Position numbers and translations under genes: made by a program. Under the pieces are notes generated by a model. That model made no database searches. It was not told where the DNA came from and saw only the letters and a list, made by a program, of their open reading frames with translations. A DNA stretch of 64,000 nt, from the NCBI GenBank assembly GCA_965178655.1, contig OZ238266.1:1-64000 (forward strand), written 5' to 3'. Positions 7,345 through 15,752 of this stretch are shown here, piece after piece (within the stretch, counting starts at the first letter, position 1; each line of letters begins with the position of its first letter). Source of the stretch: GCA-2733415 sp965178655 (GTDB lineage Bacteria > Bacteroidota > Bacteroidia > Flavobacteriales > Flavobacteriaceae).

Positions 7345-7935
7345 CTAGCTGCGGTTTTTGTTTAGTTCGTCTTGTAGTTTACGTCTTACTTTTTGTTCGC
7401 GCTCTAAAGCATTTTTTCTATGTGTGTCAAATTCAGATTCTAGCTCTGTTAATTGTTTTGTAGCAATAGAGGTAATGGAGTTACTGCGTTTAAATTGATA
7501 AATAAAGAAAAGCAGAAAAGCAGTAACAACAAATAAGATGCTCCAGAAAAGTGTTTTAAAAACACCTTTTTTTAATCCCATTCCAAGAAATGAAACATGA
7601 TCTTTTTCGTTGTTTAATATGTTAATGGTGTTGTTTAAACCGTTAATTGTATTGTTTAGTTCTTGGTTTTTTAAGTTTTGATTTTCAATAACAACACTAA
7701 GGTTATTAATCTCTTTTTTCTGTACTTGTATAGAGTCTAACACTTGTTTTTTTAGTGTATGTAACCATGCTTTTTTTACAACTTTATACTCTTTGTAGCC
7801 ATTAGACTTTTTGTATATGTAATTGAATTTTTCAGAAACAGTACTATTTTTCAAGGACTGCTTTTTTGTAGTGCTTTGAGAATAACTACTTAGTGTGCTA
7901 ATACAGATTACCGCAAATAATATAAACTTGTTCAT
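7345..7935 (-). CDS. Coiled-coil membrane protein of unknown function next to trmD
   Basis: From the ATG at 7933-7935 the product has 196 residues. An upstream in-frame start (7968) exists, but the later one gives a clean signal peptide, MNKFILFAVICISTLSSYSQ. A long heptad-rich region, about residues 65-105 (QKKEINNLSVVIENQNL and Asn/Leu repeats), is a coiled coil. One membrane segment follows (TLFWSILFVVTAFLLFFIYQF) and then a charged helical tail. There is no methyltransferase domain, although homologues beside trmD may be labelled as such by neighbourhood. Topology suggests a periplasmic coiled coil and a cytoplasmic tail. The function is unknown. Confidence 0.75.
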   Translation of the reverse strand: MNKFILFAVICISTLSSYSQSTTKKQSLKNSTVSEKFNYIYKKSNGYKEYKVVKKAWLHTLKKQVLDSIQVQKKEINNLSVVIENQNLKNQELNNTINGLNNTINILNNEKDHVSFLGMGLKKGVFKTLFWSILFVVTAFLLFFIYQFKRSNSITSIATKQLTELESEFDTHRKNALEREQKVRRKLQDELNKNRS

Positions 7936-8015
7936 GAGACCTATTTTGCCATAAAAAGCTGTACTCAAAAAAGTACAGCTTTAAATGATTGTTATTAAAT
8001 AATAAAACAAAGCTA

Positions 8016-9464
8016 TTAGTAATAGCTAAAACGTCTTACTTTTGAAATATGTTTTGCTAAACGAATTACTTGGTGTGAGTACCCGTATTCATTATCGTAC
8101 CAAACGTATAAAACTATATTTTTACCATTGCTACGTACAATTGTTGCTTTGCTATCAAATATTGATGGCGCAGAAGATCCAATAATATCAGATGACACCA
8201 ACTCATTGTCTAATGAGTATTGAATTTGCTCTACTAAGTCTCCTTCTAAAGCGTATTTTTTAATTATTGCATTAATATCTTCTGCAGATGTTTCTTTGCT
8301 AACCTCTAAGTTTAAAATAGCTAATGATCCGTTAGGAACAGGAACTCTAATAGCGTTAGATGTTAACTTTCCGCTTAATGATGGTAATGCTTTTGATGCT
8401 GCTTGTCCAGCGCCAGTTTCAGTAATAACCATGTTTAATGCTGCAGCTCTACCACGACGGTATTTATTATGCATATTATCTACTAAGTTCTGGTCATTAG
8501 TATAAGCGTGTATTGTTTCTAGGTGTCCGTGAACAATTCCTAAGCTATCTTCAACAGCTTTTAAAACTGGTGTAATGGCGTTTGTTGTACATGATGCTGC
8601 CGAGAAAATATCTACAACATCTGGGTTATGCTCTAAGTGATTTACACCATGAACAATATTAGGAATTCCTTTTCCTGGAGCAGTTAATAATACTTTGTCT
8701 GCGCCGTTAGAGGCTAATAATCTGCTTAAAGCTTCTTTATCTCTAAACACACCAGTATTGTCAATAATTAAAGCATTGTTAATACCATATGTAGTATAGT
8801 CAATATCTTCAGGAGCATTTGCACTAATTATTTTAACAGTAGTACCATTAATGATAAGCGCTTGGTTTTCAAGATCTGTATCAACAGTACCTGCAAAATT
8901 ACCATGAACAGAGTCAATGCGTAATAATGAAGCTCTTTTTTCTAGAACTGTTTGGTCAATTTTACCACGAGTAACAATAGCACGTAAACGCATTTGTTGT
9001 CCTTTTCCGGTTTTGGTCATTAACTCACGAGCTAATAAACGTCCAATACGTCCAAACCCATAAAGTACAACATCTTTAGGTTGTATGTCTTCAGATGAGT
9101 TAGCTGCTTTTAATTTATCAGAAACAAATGCAATAGCGTCATTGTATTTGTCGTCTTCTAAATGATACTCATAGGTAAGTTTTCCTAAATCTAATTTTGA
9201 TGGTGGTAAATCAATACTCTGAATTGCTTTTGCAATTTCAACAGAATCAAATATAGAAATTGGTTTTTCTACAAAATCTTCAGCATATTGGTGAAGGTTT
9301 AAGATATCACTAACATTTTTATCGATAAGTTGATTTCTAAATAGTACCAATTCAATTGATTTGTCGTACCATAAATCACTAACCACTTTAATAAAATCTA
9401 CACAAGCTCTTCTTCTGTCTGCTTGAAAAGCTAATTCTTTTTCGTAGGTATCGTTTGCACTCAT
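8016..9464 (-). CDS. gap: Glyceraldehyde-3-phosphate dehydrogenase, long form with N-terminal extension
   Basis: The 482-residue protein has a Rossmann start at GFGRIGR (136-142) and the catalytic cysteine in SCTTN at Cys292. The C-terminal WYDNEYGYSHQV is also typical. About 128 residues of mainly helical sequence come before the NAD-binding domain, so the protein is much longer than classical GAPDH (about 335 residues). Large GAPDHs of this kind occur in Bacteroidota and some proteobacteria, and the extension's job is not clear. The enzyme interconverts glyceraldehyde 3-phosphate and 1,3-bisphosphoglycerate. A -7-like element TAGTTTTG (plus 9500-9507) lies about 36 bases before the ATG. Confidence 0.93.
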   Translation of the reverse strand: MSANDTYEKELAFQADRRRACVDFIKVVSDLWYDKSIELVLFRNQLIDKNVSDILNLHQYAEDFVEKPISIFDSVEIAKAIQSIDLPPSKLDLGKLTYEYHLEDDKYNDAIAFVSDKLKAANSSEDIQPKDVVLYGFGRIGRLLARELMTKTGKGQQMRLRAIVTRGKIDQTVLEKRASLLRIDSVHGNFAGTVDTDLENQALIINGTTVKIISANAPEDIDYTTYGINNALIIDNTGVFRDKEALSRLLASNGADKVLLTAPGKGIPNIVHGVNHLEHNPDVVDIFSAASCTTNAITPVLKAVEDSLGIVHGHLETIHAYTNDQNLVDNMHNKYRRGRAAALNMVITETGAGQAASKALPSLSGKLTSNAIRVPVPNGSLAILNLEVSKETSAEDINAIIKKYALEGDLVEQIQYSLDNELVSSDIIGSSAPSIFDSKATIVRSNGKNIVLYVWYDNEYGYSHQVIRLAKHISKVRRFSYY

Positions 9465-9499
9465 TACGTATTGTGTTTGTATTGTTTGTTTTAAAAATG

Positions 9500-9507
9500 C
9501 AAAACTA
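9500..9507 (-). promoter_or_regulatory. Putative -7 element of the gap promoter
   Basis: On the minus strand TAGTTTTG fits TAnnTTTG and lies 36-43 bases upstream of the gap ATG. The -33 position holds a T-rich stretch without a clean TTG. Confidence 0.45.
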
Positions 9508-9617
9508 CTAATTATAACCCGAAAAATAATAAAATGACGTGTTTTTTTAGAAATACAATAGTATCATCGGCATAATAATTTTTATTACTAAGAGCAATAT
9601 TAAATTGCTATAATGTG

Positions 9618-9625
9618 TACATTTG
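9618..9625 (+). promoter_or_regulatory. Putative -7 element of the dapF promoter
   Basis: TACATTTG matches TAnnTTTG and ends 22 bases before the ATG at 9648. Its location between an upstream in-frame GTG and the ATG supports the later start for dapF. No good -33 element is seen. Confidence 0.4.
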
Positions 9626-9647
9626 TCCTTCAACGATTTTTGCTAAC

Positions 9648-10421
9648 ATGGCTACATTTTATAAATATCAAGGCACAGGAAACGATTTTGTAATGATTGA
9701 TAATAGAAATTGTCAGTTTCCTAAAAACAATCAGGCTACTATTGCTATGTTATGCGATAGGCGTTTTGGTGTAGGTGCAGATGGGTTAATTTTACTTGAA
9801 AATAGTTCTACAGCAGACTTTAAAATGGTTTACTTTAATGCAGATGGTAATGAGAGTACCATGTGTGGCAATGGCGGTAGATGCATTGTAGCGTTTGCTA
9901 ATTTTTTAAATATAATTGATAGTACAACAGTTTTTGAAGCGGTAGATGGGTTGCATAACGCAGAAATTATGGTAGATATGGTAAACTTGCAAATGCAAGA
10001 TGTAACTGAAGTAAAGGTAAACTCATCGTCTGTTTTTTTAGATACTGGATCGCCACATCATGTACAGTTTGAAGCAGATATTGAAAATTTCGACATCAAA
10101 ACAAAAGGGGCTGCTATTAGAAATGAGATGTATGGTAGAGCAGGGAGTAATGTGAATTTTGTTCATAAAATAAGTGATCAAAAATTTAAAATTCGAACGT
10201 ATGAACGCGGTGTAGAAAACGAAACGCTTTCTTGCGGTACTGGTGCTACTGCTGTAGCTATAGCCATGTATCATACTAAAAACACAGCATTTACAACAAT
10301 AGAAATACAAGTTGAAGGCGGAGAATTAACAATTTCTTTTAAACCAGAATCTAACCATTACTCACAAGTGTTTCTTAGCGGAAAGGCTACGCAAGTATTT
10401 AAAGGAGATACAAAATGGTAA
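9648..10421 (+). CDS. dapF: Diaminopimelate epimerase
   Basis: From the ATG at 9648 the protein has 257 residues and starts MATFYKYQGTGNDFV, the family's usual beginning. An earlier GTG at 9615 would add 11 unrelated residues and overlaps a probable promoter. The two catalytic cysteines are visible: Cys73 in MCGNGGRC and Cys196 in LSCGTGA. The enzyme converts LL- to meso-diaminopimelate for lysine and peptidoglycan synthesis. Its stop overlaps the start of the following acetyltransferase gene by 7 bases, so the dapF-GNAT-mltG genes form a tightly packed unit with a cell-wall theme. Confidence 0.96.
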   Translation: MATFYKYQGTGNDFVMIDNRNCQFPKNNQATIAMLCDRRFGVGADGLILLENSSTADFKMVYFNADGNESTMCGNGGRCIVAFANFLNIIDSTTVFEAVDGLHNAEIMVDMVNLQMQDVTEVKVNSSSVFLDTGSPHHVQFEADIENFDIKTKGAAIRNEMYGRAGSNVNFVHKISDQKFKIRTYERGVENETLSCGTGATAVAIAMYHTKNTAFTTIEIQVEGGELTISFKPESNHYSQVFLSGKATQVFKGDTKW

Positions 10422-10942
10422 CTTTGAAGAACAATAGCATACTATTACGAGCTTTGGAGCCTGAAGATTTGTCTTTTTTATATGATATTGAGAATAATGA
10501 GTTATTGTGGGAGGTAAGCCAAACCCAAGCGCCATATTCTAAATTTTTATTAAAACAGTATTTAGATAATAGTCATAAAGATATTTATGAAGTTAAGCAA
10601 TTGCGTTTGGTTATAATGTCTTTAGACAATGAACGGCTAGGGTTGATTGATTTGTTTGACTTTGACCCAAAGAATAAAAAAATAGGCGTTGGACTTGTTG
10701 TTGTAGAAAATGAGCGTCATAAAAAAATAGGATTCCAAGCATTAGAGTTGTTAATAGACTACGTGTTTAAGAACTTGCAGGTGCATCAAATTTATGCACA
10801 TATATTAGAAGATAATATTCCGAGTATTAAATTGTTTAAAAAGCTAGGGTTTTCTAAAACTACAATAAAAAAGGACTGGGTGTTTAATGGCAGCCAATAT
10901 AAAGATGAGTATTTATTTCAATTGATAAAAGATGTACATTAA
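10415..10942 (+). CDS. GNAT family N-acetyltransferase (RimJ/RimL-like)
   Basis: The 175-residue protein has the GNAT layout: LLRALEPEDLSFLYDIENN at the start, GLIDLFDFDPKNKKIGVG in the central strands, NERHKKIGFQALELL as the acetyl-CoA loop and HILEDNIPSIKLFKKLGF near the end. This pattern is of the RimJ/RimL type that acetylates protein N-termini or small amines with acetyl-CoA; the real substrate is unknown. It overlaps dapF by 7 bases and mltG by 11 bases, so it is translated as part of that unit. Confidence 0.88.
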   Translation: MVTLKNNSILLRALEPEDLSFLYDIENNELLWEVSQTQAPYSKFLLKQYLDNSHKDIYEVKQLRLVIMSLDNERLGLIDLFDFDPKNKKIGVGLVVVENERHKKIGFQALELLIDYVFKNLQVHQIYAHILEDNIPSIKLFKKLGFSKTTIKKDWVFNGSQYKDEYLFQLIKDVH

Positions 10943-11957
10943 AAAAATATTAATAACCATAGTTATGGTTGGTTTAGTGGTTTGCGGAGGGTTTTCGTAT
11001 TATATATATAAAGCGGTATTATTACCCAATACAGCTTTTGATAATGAAGAGGCAACACTTTTTATATCATCGGATGCTAAATTTTCAGAGGTTATGGCAG
11101 ATATAAGTCCGCTATTAAAAAATGCTAATACATTTAAAAGGCTTGCGCAGAAAAAGCACTATACTACAAATGTTAAGCCCGGAAAGTATATTATAAAAAA
11201 CGGACAGAATAATAACGCAATTATAAACACGCTTAGGGTAGGTAATACACCTGTTAGAGTATCCTTTAATAATCAGGAATCGTTAGAGCGTTTGGCTGCC
11301 AGGGTGTCTTTTCAGATAGAAGCAGATAGTAGTGATTTATTAGCTGTTTTTAAAGATGAAAAATTTTTAAACGAAAATGGTTTTAATTTACAAACGGCTT
11401 TGGGTATGTATACCGCCAATAGCTATGAATTTTTCTGGAATACAGATGCTGCTGGATTTCAAAAACAAATGTTAAAAGAGTATAATAGATTTTGGAACTT
11501 ATCTAGAAAGGCAAAGGCTAAAAAGTTAGGTTTAACAATTAATGAGGTTATTAGTTTAGCTGCTATAGTACAAAAAGAAACCGTAAAAATAGATGAACGC
11601 CCTAGAGTAGCTGGAGTTTATATAAACCGATTAAAAAGAGGTATGCTGTTACAGGCAGATCCTACAGTGGTTTATGCGGTAAAAAAACAAACAGGTATAC
11701 AGTTAAAAAGAGTGTTAAATAAACATTTAAAAAACAAATCTAAATATAACACTTATGTTTATGCTGGTGTGCCTCCAGGACCAATAACCATGCCTGATAT
11801 TTCGGCTATAGACGCTGTGTTAAATTACGAAAAACACCGCTATTATTACTTTGTGGCCGATATTAAAAACATAGGATATCATCAGTTTGCAAAAACGCTA
11901 TTTCAGCACAATAAAAACGCAAGAAGCTATCGTAAATGGGTGGCTAAAATACACTAA
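10932..11957 (+). CDS. mltG: Endolytic murein transglycosylase MltG (YceG family)
   Basis: The 341-residue protein has one N-terminal membrane helix (residues 4-27) and a large periplasmic YceG domain. The catalytic glutamate is Glu216 in SLAAIVQKET. Other family signs are ERPRVAGVYINRLKRGM, LQADPTVVYA and YVYAGVPPGPITMP. MltG cuts nascent glycan strands and helps set their length. The gene overlaps the acetyltransferase gene upstream. The length and all core motifs are normal. Confidence 0.95.
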   Translation: MYIKKILITIVMVGLVVCGGFSYYIYKAVLLPNTAFDNEEATLFISSDAKFSEVMADISPLLKNANTFKRLAQKKHYTTNVKPGKYIIKNGQNNNAIINTLRVGNTPVRVSFNNQESLERLAARVSFQIEADSSDLLAVFKDEKFLNENGFNLQTALGMYTANSYEFFWNTDAAGFQKQMLKEYNRFWNLSRKAKAKKLGLTINEVISLAAIVQKETVKIDERPRVAGVYINRLKRGMLLQADPTVVYAVKKQTGIQLKRVLNKHLKNKSKYNTYVYAGVPPGPITMPDISAIDAVLNYEKHRYYYFVADIKNIGYHQFAKTLFQHNKNARSYRKWVAKIH

Positions 11958-12017
11958 TACACTGATAATCTTTGCGTTGTAAAAAGTAAGTTTATTTTTT
12001 TTATTCAAATATTATGA

Positions 12018-12025
12018 TATCTTTG
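12018..12025 (+). promoter_or_regulatory. Putative -7 element upstream of the lysozyme-like gene
   Basis: TATCTTTG in the context GATATCTTTGCC is a good match to TAnnTTTG. It would start a transcript with a leader of about 65 bases before the ATG at 12100. A T-rich stretch lies upstream where the -33 element is expected. Confidence 0.5.
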
Positions 12026-12099
12026 CCCTCTGAAATTTTAAGCAGCCGGTATATATTGTCATAAAAAACAATGGGCGTAGGTCTTAAGAAATCTTTTAT

Positions 12100-12747
12100 A
12101 TGATAAAGAAACTGATACCTGTTGTAGCTTGTTTGGTAATTATTTTTGTACTGGCAACAAGTTTTACATCAAAAAAGCATGATTATCAACCCGATGCCGT
12201 AGTTGCGTTGGCTGTAAATAATCTATACTATACTGTTTTGAATAAAGACGAAAGTATTGCTGTAGTTGTTTCCAAAGAAGAATTTTCATTATTTTTAGGA
12301 AAAACCTTTATAGGTTTTAAAGAAGCGCTTGCATTTAAAGAATCTCAAGGTAGATACCGTGTGGTAAATACATTTGGGTACTTAGGTAAGTACCAGTTTG
12401 GTAAAGGCACACTTAAATTAGTAGGGGTATATGATTCTAGAATGTTTATAGAAAACTCTGAAATTCAAGAAAAAGCATTTGAAGCTAATTTATCTCGTAA
12501 TAAATGGATTTTAAAAAGAGATATTAAGCGTTTTGTTGGTAAAACAATATCTGGTGTTAAAATAACAGAATCAGGTATTCTGGCAGCAGCACATTTAGGT
12601 GGTCCTGGTAGTGTTAAAAAGTTTTTACGTAGTTACGGGAAAACGACTTTTAAAGATGGGTATGGGAGTTCTGTGAGGTATTACATGAAGAAATTCTCAG
12701 GGTATGACACATCTTCAGTATCTGAAAACAGAAAAGCAAAAGTATAA
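12100..12747 (+). CDS. Secreted or membrane-anchored lysozyme-like protein of unknown specificity
   Basis: The 215-residue protein has an N-terminal hydrophobic segment (IPVVACLVIIFVLATSF) that is a signal peptide or anchor. A middle stretch, FKEALAFKESQGRYRVVNTFG followed by YLGKYQFG, looks like the active-site helix of soluble lytic transglycosylases, where the Glu of KESQG would be catalytic. ILAAAHLGGPGSVKKFL is also like these folds (compare the 'AAHLGG' of lysozyme-like phage proteins). I infer a peptidoglycan-acting enzyme but cannot prove it. It stands alone, with its own promoter-like element and a terminator 19 bases after the stop, beside mltG and dapF, which also serve the cell wall. 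Confidence 0.7.
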   Translation: MIKKLIPVVACLVIIFVLATSFTSKKHDYQPDAVVALAVNNLYYTVLNKDESIAVVVSKEEFSLFLGKTFIGFKEALAFKESQGRYRVVNTFGYLGKYQFGKGTLKLVGVYDSRMFIENSEIQEKAFEANLSRNKWILKRDIKRFVGKTISGVKITESGILAAAHLGGPGSVKKFLRSYGKTTFKDGYGSSVRYYMKKFSGYDTSSVSENRKAKV

Positions 12748-12765
12748 CTACTATTGTCTATATAA

Positions 12766-12799
12766 TAAAAAAGGAGCGCATTGCGCTCCTTTTTTATTT
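12766..12799. terminator. Bidirectional terminator, GGAGCGCA/TGCGCTCC stem
   Basis: GGAGCGCA (12773-12780) pairs with TGCGCTCC (12782-12789), flanked by an A-run on the left and a T-run on the right. It lies between the convergent lysozyme-like gene and the tetrapyrrole-methylase-family gene and can serve both strands. Confidence 0.88.
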
Positions 12800-13504
12800 T
12801 TGAATGATAAATATAGTAGGTTTTTTGTGTAAATCCACACTGTTTGTACGCCAATATTTAGCGGTGTTGGTTCGTATATATTCACTCTCAAGTGTTATAT
12901 CGCAAGCCACACAGATTTTAGTGTTTGGCTGTAATGTGTTTGCTAATTCTTTTAGCATTTTATTGTTTCGGTAAGGTGTTTCTATAAAAACTTGAGATTG
13001 ATTTTGGTCTCCTGATAGTCGTTCTAGTTGTTTAATACTTGCTTTACGCAGGCTGCTATCAATAGGTAAGTAGCCGTTAAATGTAAAGTTCTGACCGTTA
13101 AAACCAGAGCTCATCATAGCTAATAAAATAGACGATGGTCCTACGAGTGGTTTTACGCGAATGTTTTTTTCGTGAGCAATCTTTACTACATCTGCTCCGG
13201 GGTCTGCAATAGCAGGGCAACCGGCTTCAGATAATAAACCTACAGTGCCACCTGTCATGCAAGCATCTAAAAACGACGGAATATCTGCGGGGTCTGTGAA
13301 TTTGTTTAAAGCGTGTAGTTTTAGAGATGGCTGTGATTTTTCTGGACAAATACGTTTTATAAATCGTCTAGCTGTTTTTTCATTTTCAACAATAAACTCA
13401 TTAGTCATTGCAATTGTTTTTTGTACCGCAATTGGTAGTACTTCCATAGGGTTGTTATCACCTAGTGTTGTTGGTATCAAATATAATATGCCGTTTTGTG
13501 TCAT
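12794..13504 (-). CDS. SAM-dependent methyltransferase of the tetrapyrrole methylase family (RsmI-like)
   Basis: The 236-residue protein shows the family motifs ILYLIPTTLGDN at the N-terminus, VGLLSEAGCPAIADPGA near residue 88 and VKPLVGPSSILLAMMSSGF near 117. These are the SAM-binding loops seen in RsmI, which 2'-O-methylates C1402 of 16S rRNA. The opening is IPTTLGDN where RsmI has VxTPIGNL(x)D, so this is a relative of RsmI and not clearly RsmI itself. A second, true rsmI may exist elsewhere. It begins 11 bases after the stop of the tyrosine phosphatase gene, so the two genes are probably co-transcribed. Confidence 0.85.
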   Translation of the reverse strand: MTQNGILYLIPTTLGDNNPMEVLPIAVQKTIAMTNEFIVENEKTARRFIKRICPEKSQPSLKLHALNKFTDPADIPSFLDACMTGGTVGLLSEAGCPAIADPGADVVKIAHEKNIRVKPLVGPSSILLAMMSSGFNGQNFTFNGYLPIDSSLRKASIKQLERLSGDQNQSQVFIETPYRNNKMLKELANTLQPNTKICVACDITLESEYIRTNTAKYWRTNSVDLHKKPTIFIIQK

Positions 13505-13515
13505 TTTTAGTGGTG

Positions 13516-13968
13516 TTAGTCGAGTTTTTTAGCAATTTCTGTACATGTCATATCAAGCATTTTATAAACGTTTTTAAAGCCGTTCTCGCTATCATAATAT
13601 GGGTCTGGTACATTTTGTATAGGAAATCTAGAGATTTCGGTTAAAATGAGTTTTACCTTTTGCTCGTCTGCGTTAGAAGTGGCTAATTTTAAGACATTAT
13701 TGTAGTTAGATTTATCCATGACATAGATAATATCAAAGTTTTGATAATCGGAAATGGTAAATGGTCTGCTACGTTGGTTGCTGATATCAATATTATGTAG
13801 CTGCGCTACTGCTATAGATCTGTGGTCTGGCAATTCTCCTTGATGGTGTGCAGATGTTCCTGCAGAATCAATATATACTTTGCTAGGGTCTACTTTAGCC
13901 TTTAGAATGCCTTCTGCTAGGGGAGAGCGACAAATATTCCCTAAGCAAACCATTAAAATTCGTGTCAT
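13516..13968 (-). CDS. Low molecular weight protein-tyrosine phosphatase
   Basis: The 150-residue protein starts MTRILMVCLGNICRSPLAEG, which holds the C-x5-R phosphate-binding loop (Cys8 to Arg14). The general-acid aspartate is in NVPDPYYDSE near residue 120. This is the full length of the family. Such enzymes remove phosphate from tyrosine in proteins, often acting with bacterial tyrosine kinases of exopolysaccharide systems. No such system lies nearby, so the partner is unknown. The gene lies between dnaA and the RsmI-like gene and is on the same strand. Confidence 0.93.
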   Translation of the reverse strand: MTRILMVCLGNICRSPLAEGILKAKVDPSKVYIDSAGTSAHHQGELPDHRSIAVAQLHNIDISNQRSRPFTISDYQNFDIIYVMDKSNYNNVLKLATSNADEQKVKLILTEISRFPIQNVPDPYYDSENGFKNVYKMLDMTCTEIAKKLD

Positions 13969-14011
13969 TATGTGGTGGTTTTAGGGCAATTTACAATGTT
14001 TTTTTATGATA

Positions 14012-14055
14012 TAATAAAAAATCACCAACAGGATTAGAGTTGATGATTTTTAAAA
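14012..14055 (-). terminator. Terminator downstream of dnaA
   Basis: An AAATCATCAAC/GTTGGTGATTT stem (plus 14019-14029 and 14039-14049) with one G-U pair on the minus strand is followed by a U-rich run. It lies 29 bases after the dnaA stop. Confidence 0.75.
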
Positions 14056-14077
14056 TGTGTATAAAAGTCTGTAATGC

Positions 14078-15505
14078 TTACAGAGTTAGTTTTTTCTGTA
14101 AATCTTCAACGTATTTTTTAAATTGCTTATCGGTATGTGCTAGATTGTCTACAGTTTTGCATGCATGTAAAACGGTAGCGTGATCGCGTTGCCCAATTTG
14201 GCTACCAATACTAGCCAATGATGCTTTGGTGAATTTCTTAGCAAAAAACATTGCAAGTTGTCTTGCTTGAACAATATGTCGTTTTCTGGTTTTAGATTGT
14301 AGAGTGCCTACATCCATAGAAAAATAATCAGAAACTACTTTTTGAATGTAATCAATAGAGATTTCACGTTTGGTATGTTTAACAAATTTTTCAACAACTT
14401 GTTTTGCCAAATCAATTGTAATCTCTTTTTTATTGAATGATGATTGTGCAATAAGCGAAACAATGGCACCTTCTAATTCTCTAACATTAGAATTAATGTT
14501 TTTAGCAACATATTCTATAATTTCTTTAGGCATTTCAACACCATCACGATATAGTTTGTTTTCTAATATTGCTTCACGAGTTTCAACATCAGGACGTTGT
14601 AGTTCGGCAGATAAACCCCATTTAAAACGTGATAGTAAGCGCTGTTCAATGTCTTGCATATCAACAGGTGCTTTATCTGATGTTAAAATAATCTGTTTTC
14701 CATTTTGGTGTAAATGATTAAAAATATGGAAGAATACATCTTGTGTCCCTGCTTTTCCAGACAAAAACTGTACATCATCAATGATTAATACATCAATAAG
14801 CTGATAGAAGTGAATAAAATCGTTTCTATTATTTTTTATTGCTGCACTGGTGTATTGCTGAATAAATTTTTCAGCAGGAATATACAGTACGGTTTTTTCA
14901 GGGTATTTATCTTTAACATCAATACCAATAGCATGTGCTAAATGTGTTTTTCCTAATCCTACACCTCCAAATATTAGTAAAGGGTTAAAGGCAGTTCCAC
15001 CGGGTTTATTAGCAATAGCCAATCCTGCAGATCTTGCCAAACGATTAGAGTCTCCTTCTAAGAAAACATCAAAATTATAATTTGGGTTTAATTGAGATTC
15101 AATCGTTACATTTTTAATGCCAGGTATGACAAATGGGTTTTTTAATTCCGGATTTTTCTTTTGTAAAGGAACATCTACATGTTGTGGTTTTACAGAAGGC
15201 CGATAATTACTAGGTATTTTTTCGGTAAATGCTTGTTTGTTTCCGTAGGTGTTTTCCATACGGATATTGTATACTAACTTTGCAGAATCCCCAAGTTCTT
15301 TTCTAAGTGCAACTTTTAATAGTGTAACAAAATGTTCCTCGATAAATTCATAAAAGAATTTTGTAGGTATCTCAATACTTAATACATTTCCTGTAAGCTT
15401 TAGTGGTTTAATTGGCTCAAACCAAATTTTATAAAGTTGTGGAGAAATATTATCTTTAATAAAAGATAAGCAGTTCGTCCAAGCGGATAATGCAGTGGTA
15501 GTCAT
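14078..15505 (-). CDS. dnaA: Chromosomal replication initiator protein DnaA
   Basis: From the ATG at 15503-15505 the protein has 475 residues and starts MTTTALSAWTNCLSFIKDN. A GTG two codons earlier is less likely. Domain I is the first 80 residues, followed by a short linker. The AAA+ domain begins around residue 140 and has Walker A GGVGLGKTHLAH and Walker B VLIIDDVQFL. The C-terminal DNA-binding domain shows IGQRDHATVLHACKTV, the DnaA signature. The protein binds DnaA boxes and opens the origin. dnaN and recF are not adjacent. The 247 bases upstream contain no clear DnaA box (TTATCCACA), so this region cannot be called the origin. Confidence 0.97.
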   Translation of the reverse strand: MTTTALSAWTNCLSFIKDNISPQLYKIWFEPIKPLKLTGNVLSIEIPTKFFYEFIEEHFVTLLKVALRKELGDSAKLVYNIRMENTYGNKQAFTEKIPSNYRPSVKPQHVDVPLQKKNPELKNPFVIPGIKNVTIESQLNPNYNFDVFLEGDSNRLARSAGLAIANKPGGTAFNPLLIFGGVGLGKTHLAHAIGIDVKDKYPEKTVLYIPAEKFIQQYTSAAIKNNRNDFIHFYQLIDVLIIDDVQFLSGKAGTQDVFFHIFNHLHQNGKQIILTSDKAPVDMQDIEQRLLSRFKWGLSAELQRPDVETREAILENKLYRDGVEMPKEIIEYVAKNINSNVRELEGAIVSLIAQSSFNKKEITIDLAKQVVEKFVKHTKREISIDYIQKVVSDYFSMDVGTLQSKTRKRHIVQARQLAMFFAKKFTKASLASIGSQIGQRDHATVLHACKTVDNLAHTDKQFKKYVEDLQKKLTL

Positions 15506-15752
15506 TGACACTTTTTTGTTTATATTTGAGTTTTAATTTTTTCGAGTAATTACACTCGGTAATTTAATTTGGGGACTACAAATATGTGAACAAAAAAGTT
15601 AAAAAAAAAACAAAATACACATGAATATTTAATTTTTTTTTTGCATGAAATTCCAGTGTCTTTTTACTATAGGCTACAGCGTCAGTCATATAGCTAAAAA
15701 CACTTGTTTTTTTGATTGAAAAAACGCACTATATTTTTTAAAATAATAATAG
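15506..15752. other. Intergenic region between dnaA and the thioesterase gene
   Basis: This AT-rich region carries the divergent starts of dnaA and the thioesterase gene. It has long A- and T-runs (for example around 15600 and 15635). I looked for DnaA boxes and found none that I would defend. On the minus strand CATATTTG near 15585 is close to, but not a full match for, the -7 consensus. Confidence 0.5.

Noticed and set aside
9615..9647. GTG start for dapF at 9615
   Set aside because: The ATG at 9648 gives the usual N-terminus, and a promoter-like TAnnTTTG lies between the two.
15506..15752. Replication origin next to dnaA
   Set aside because: No DnaA boxes or clear unwinding element were found by eye, so the call is not supported.
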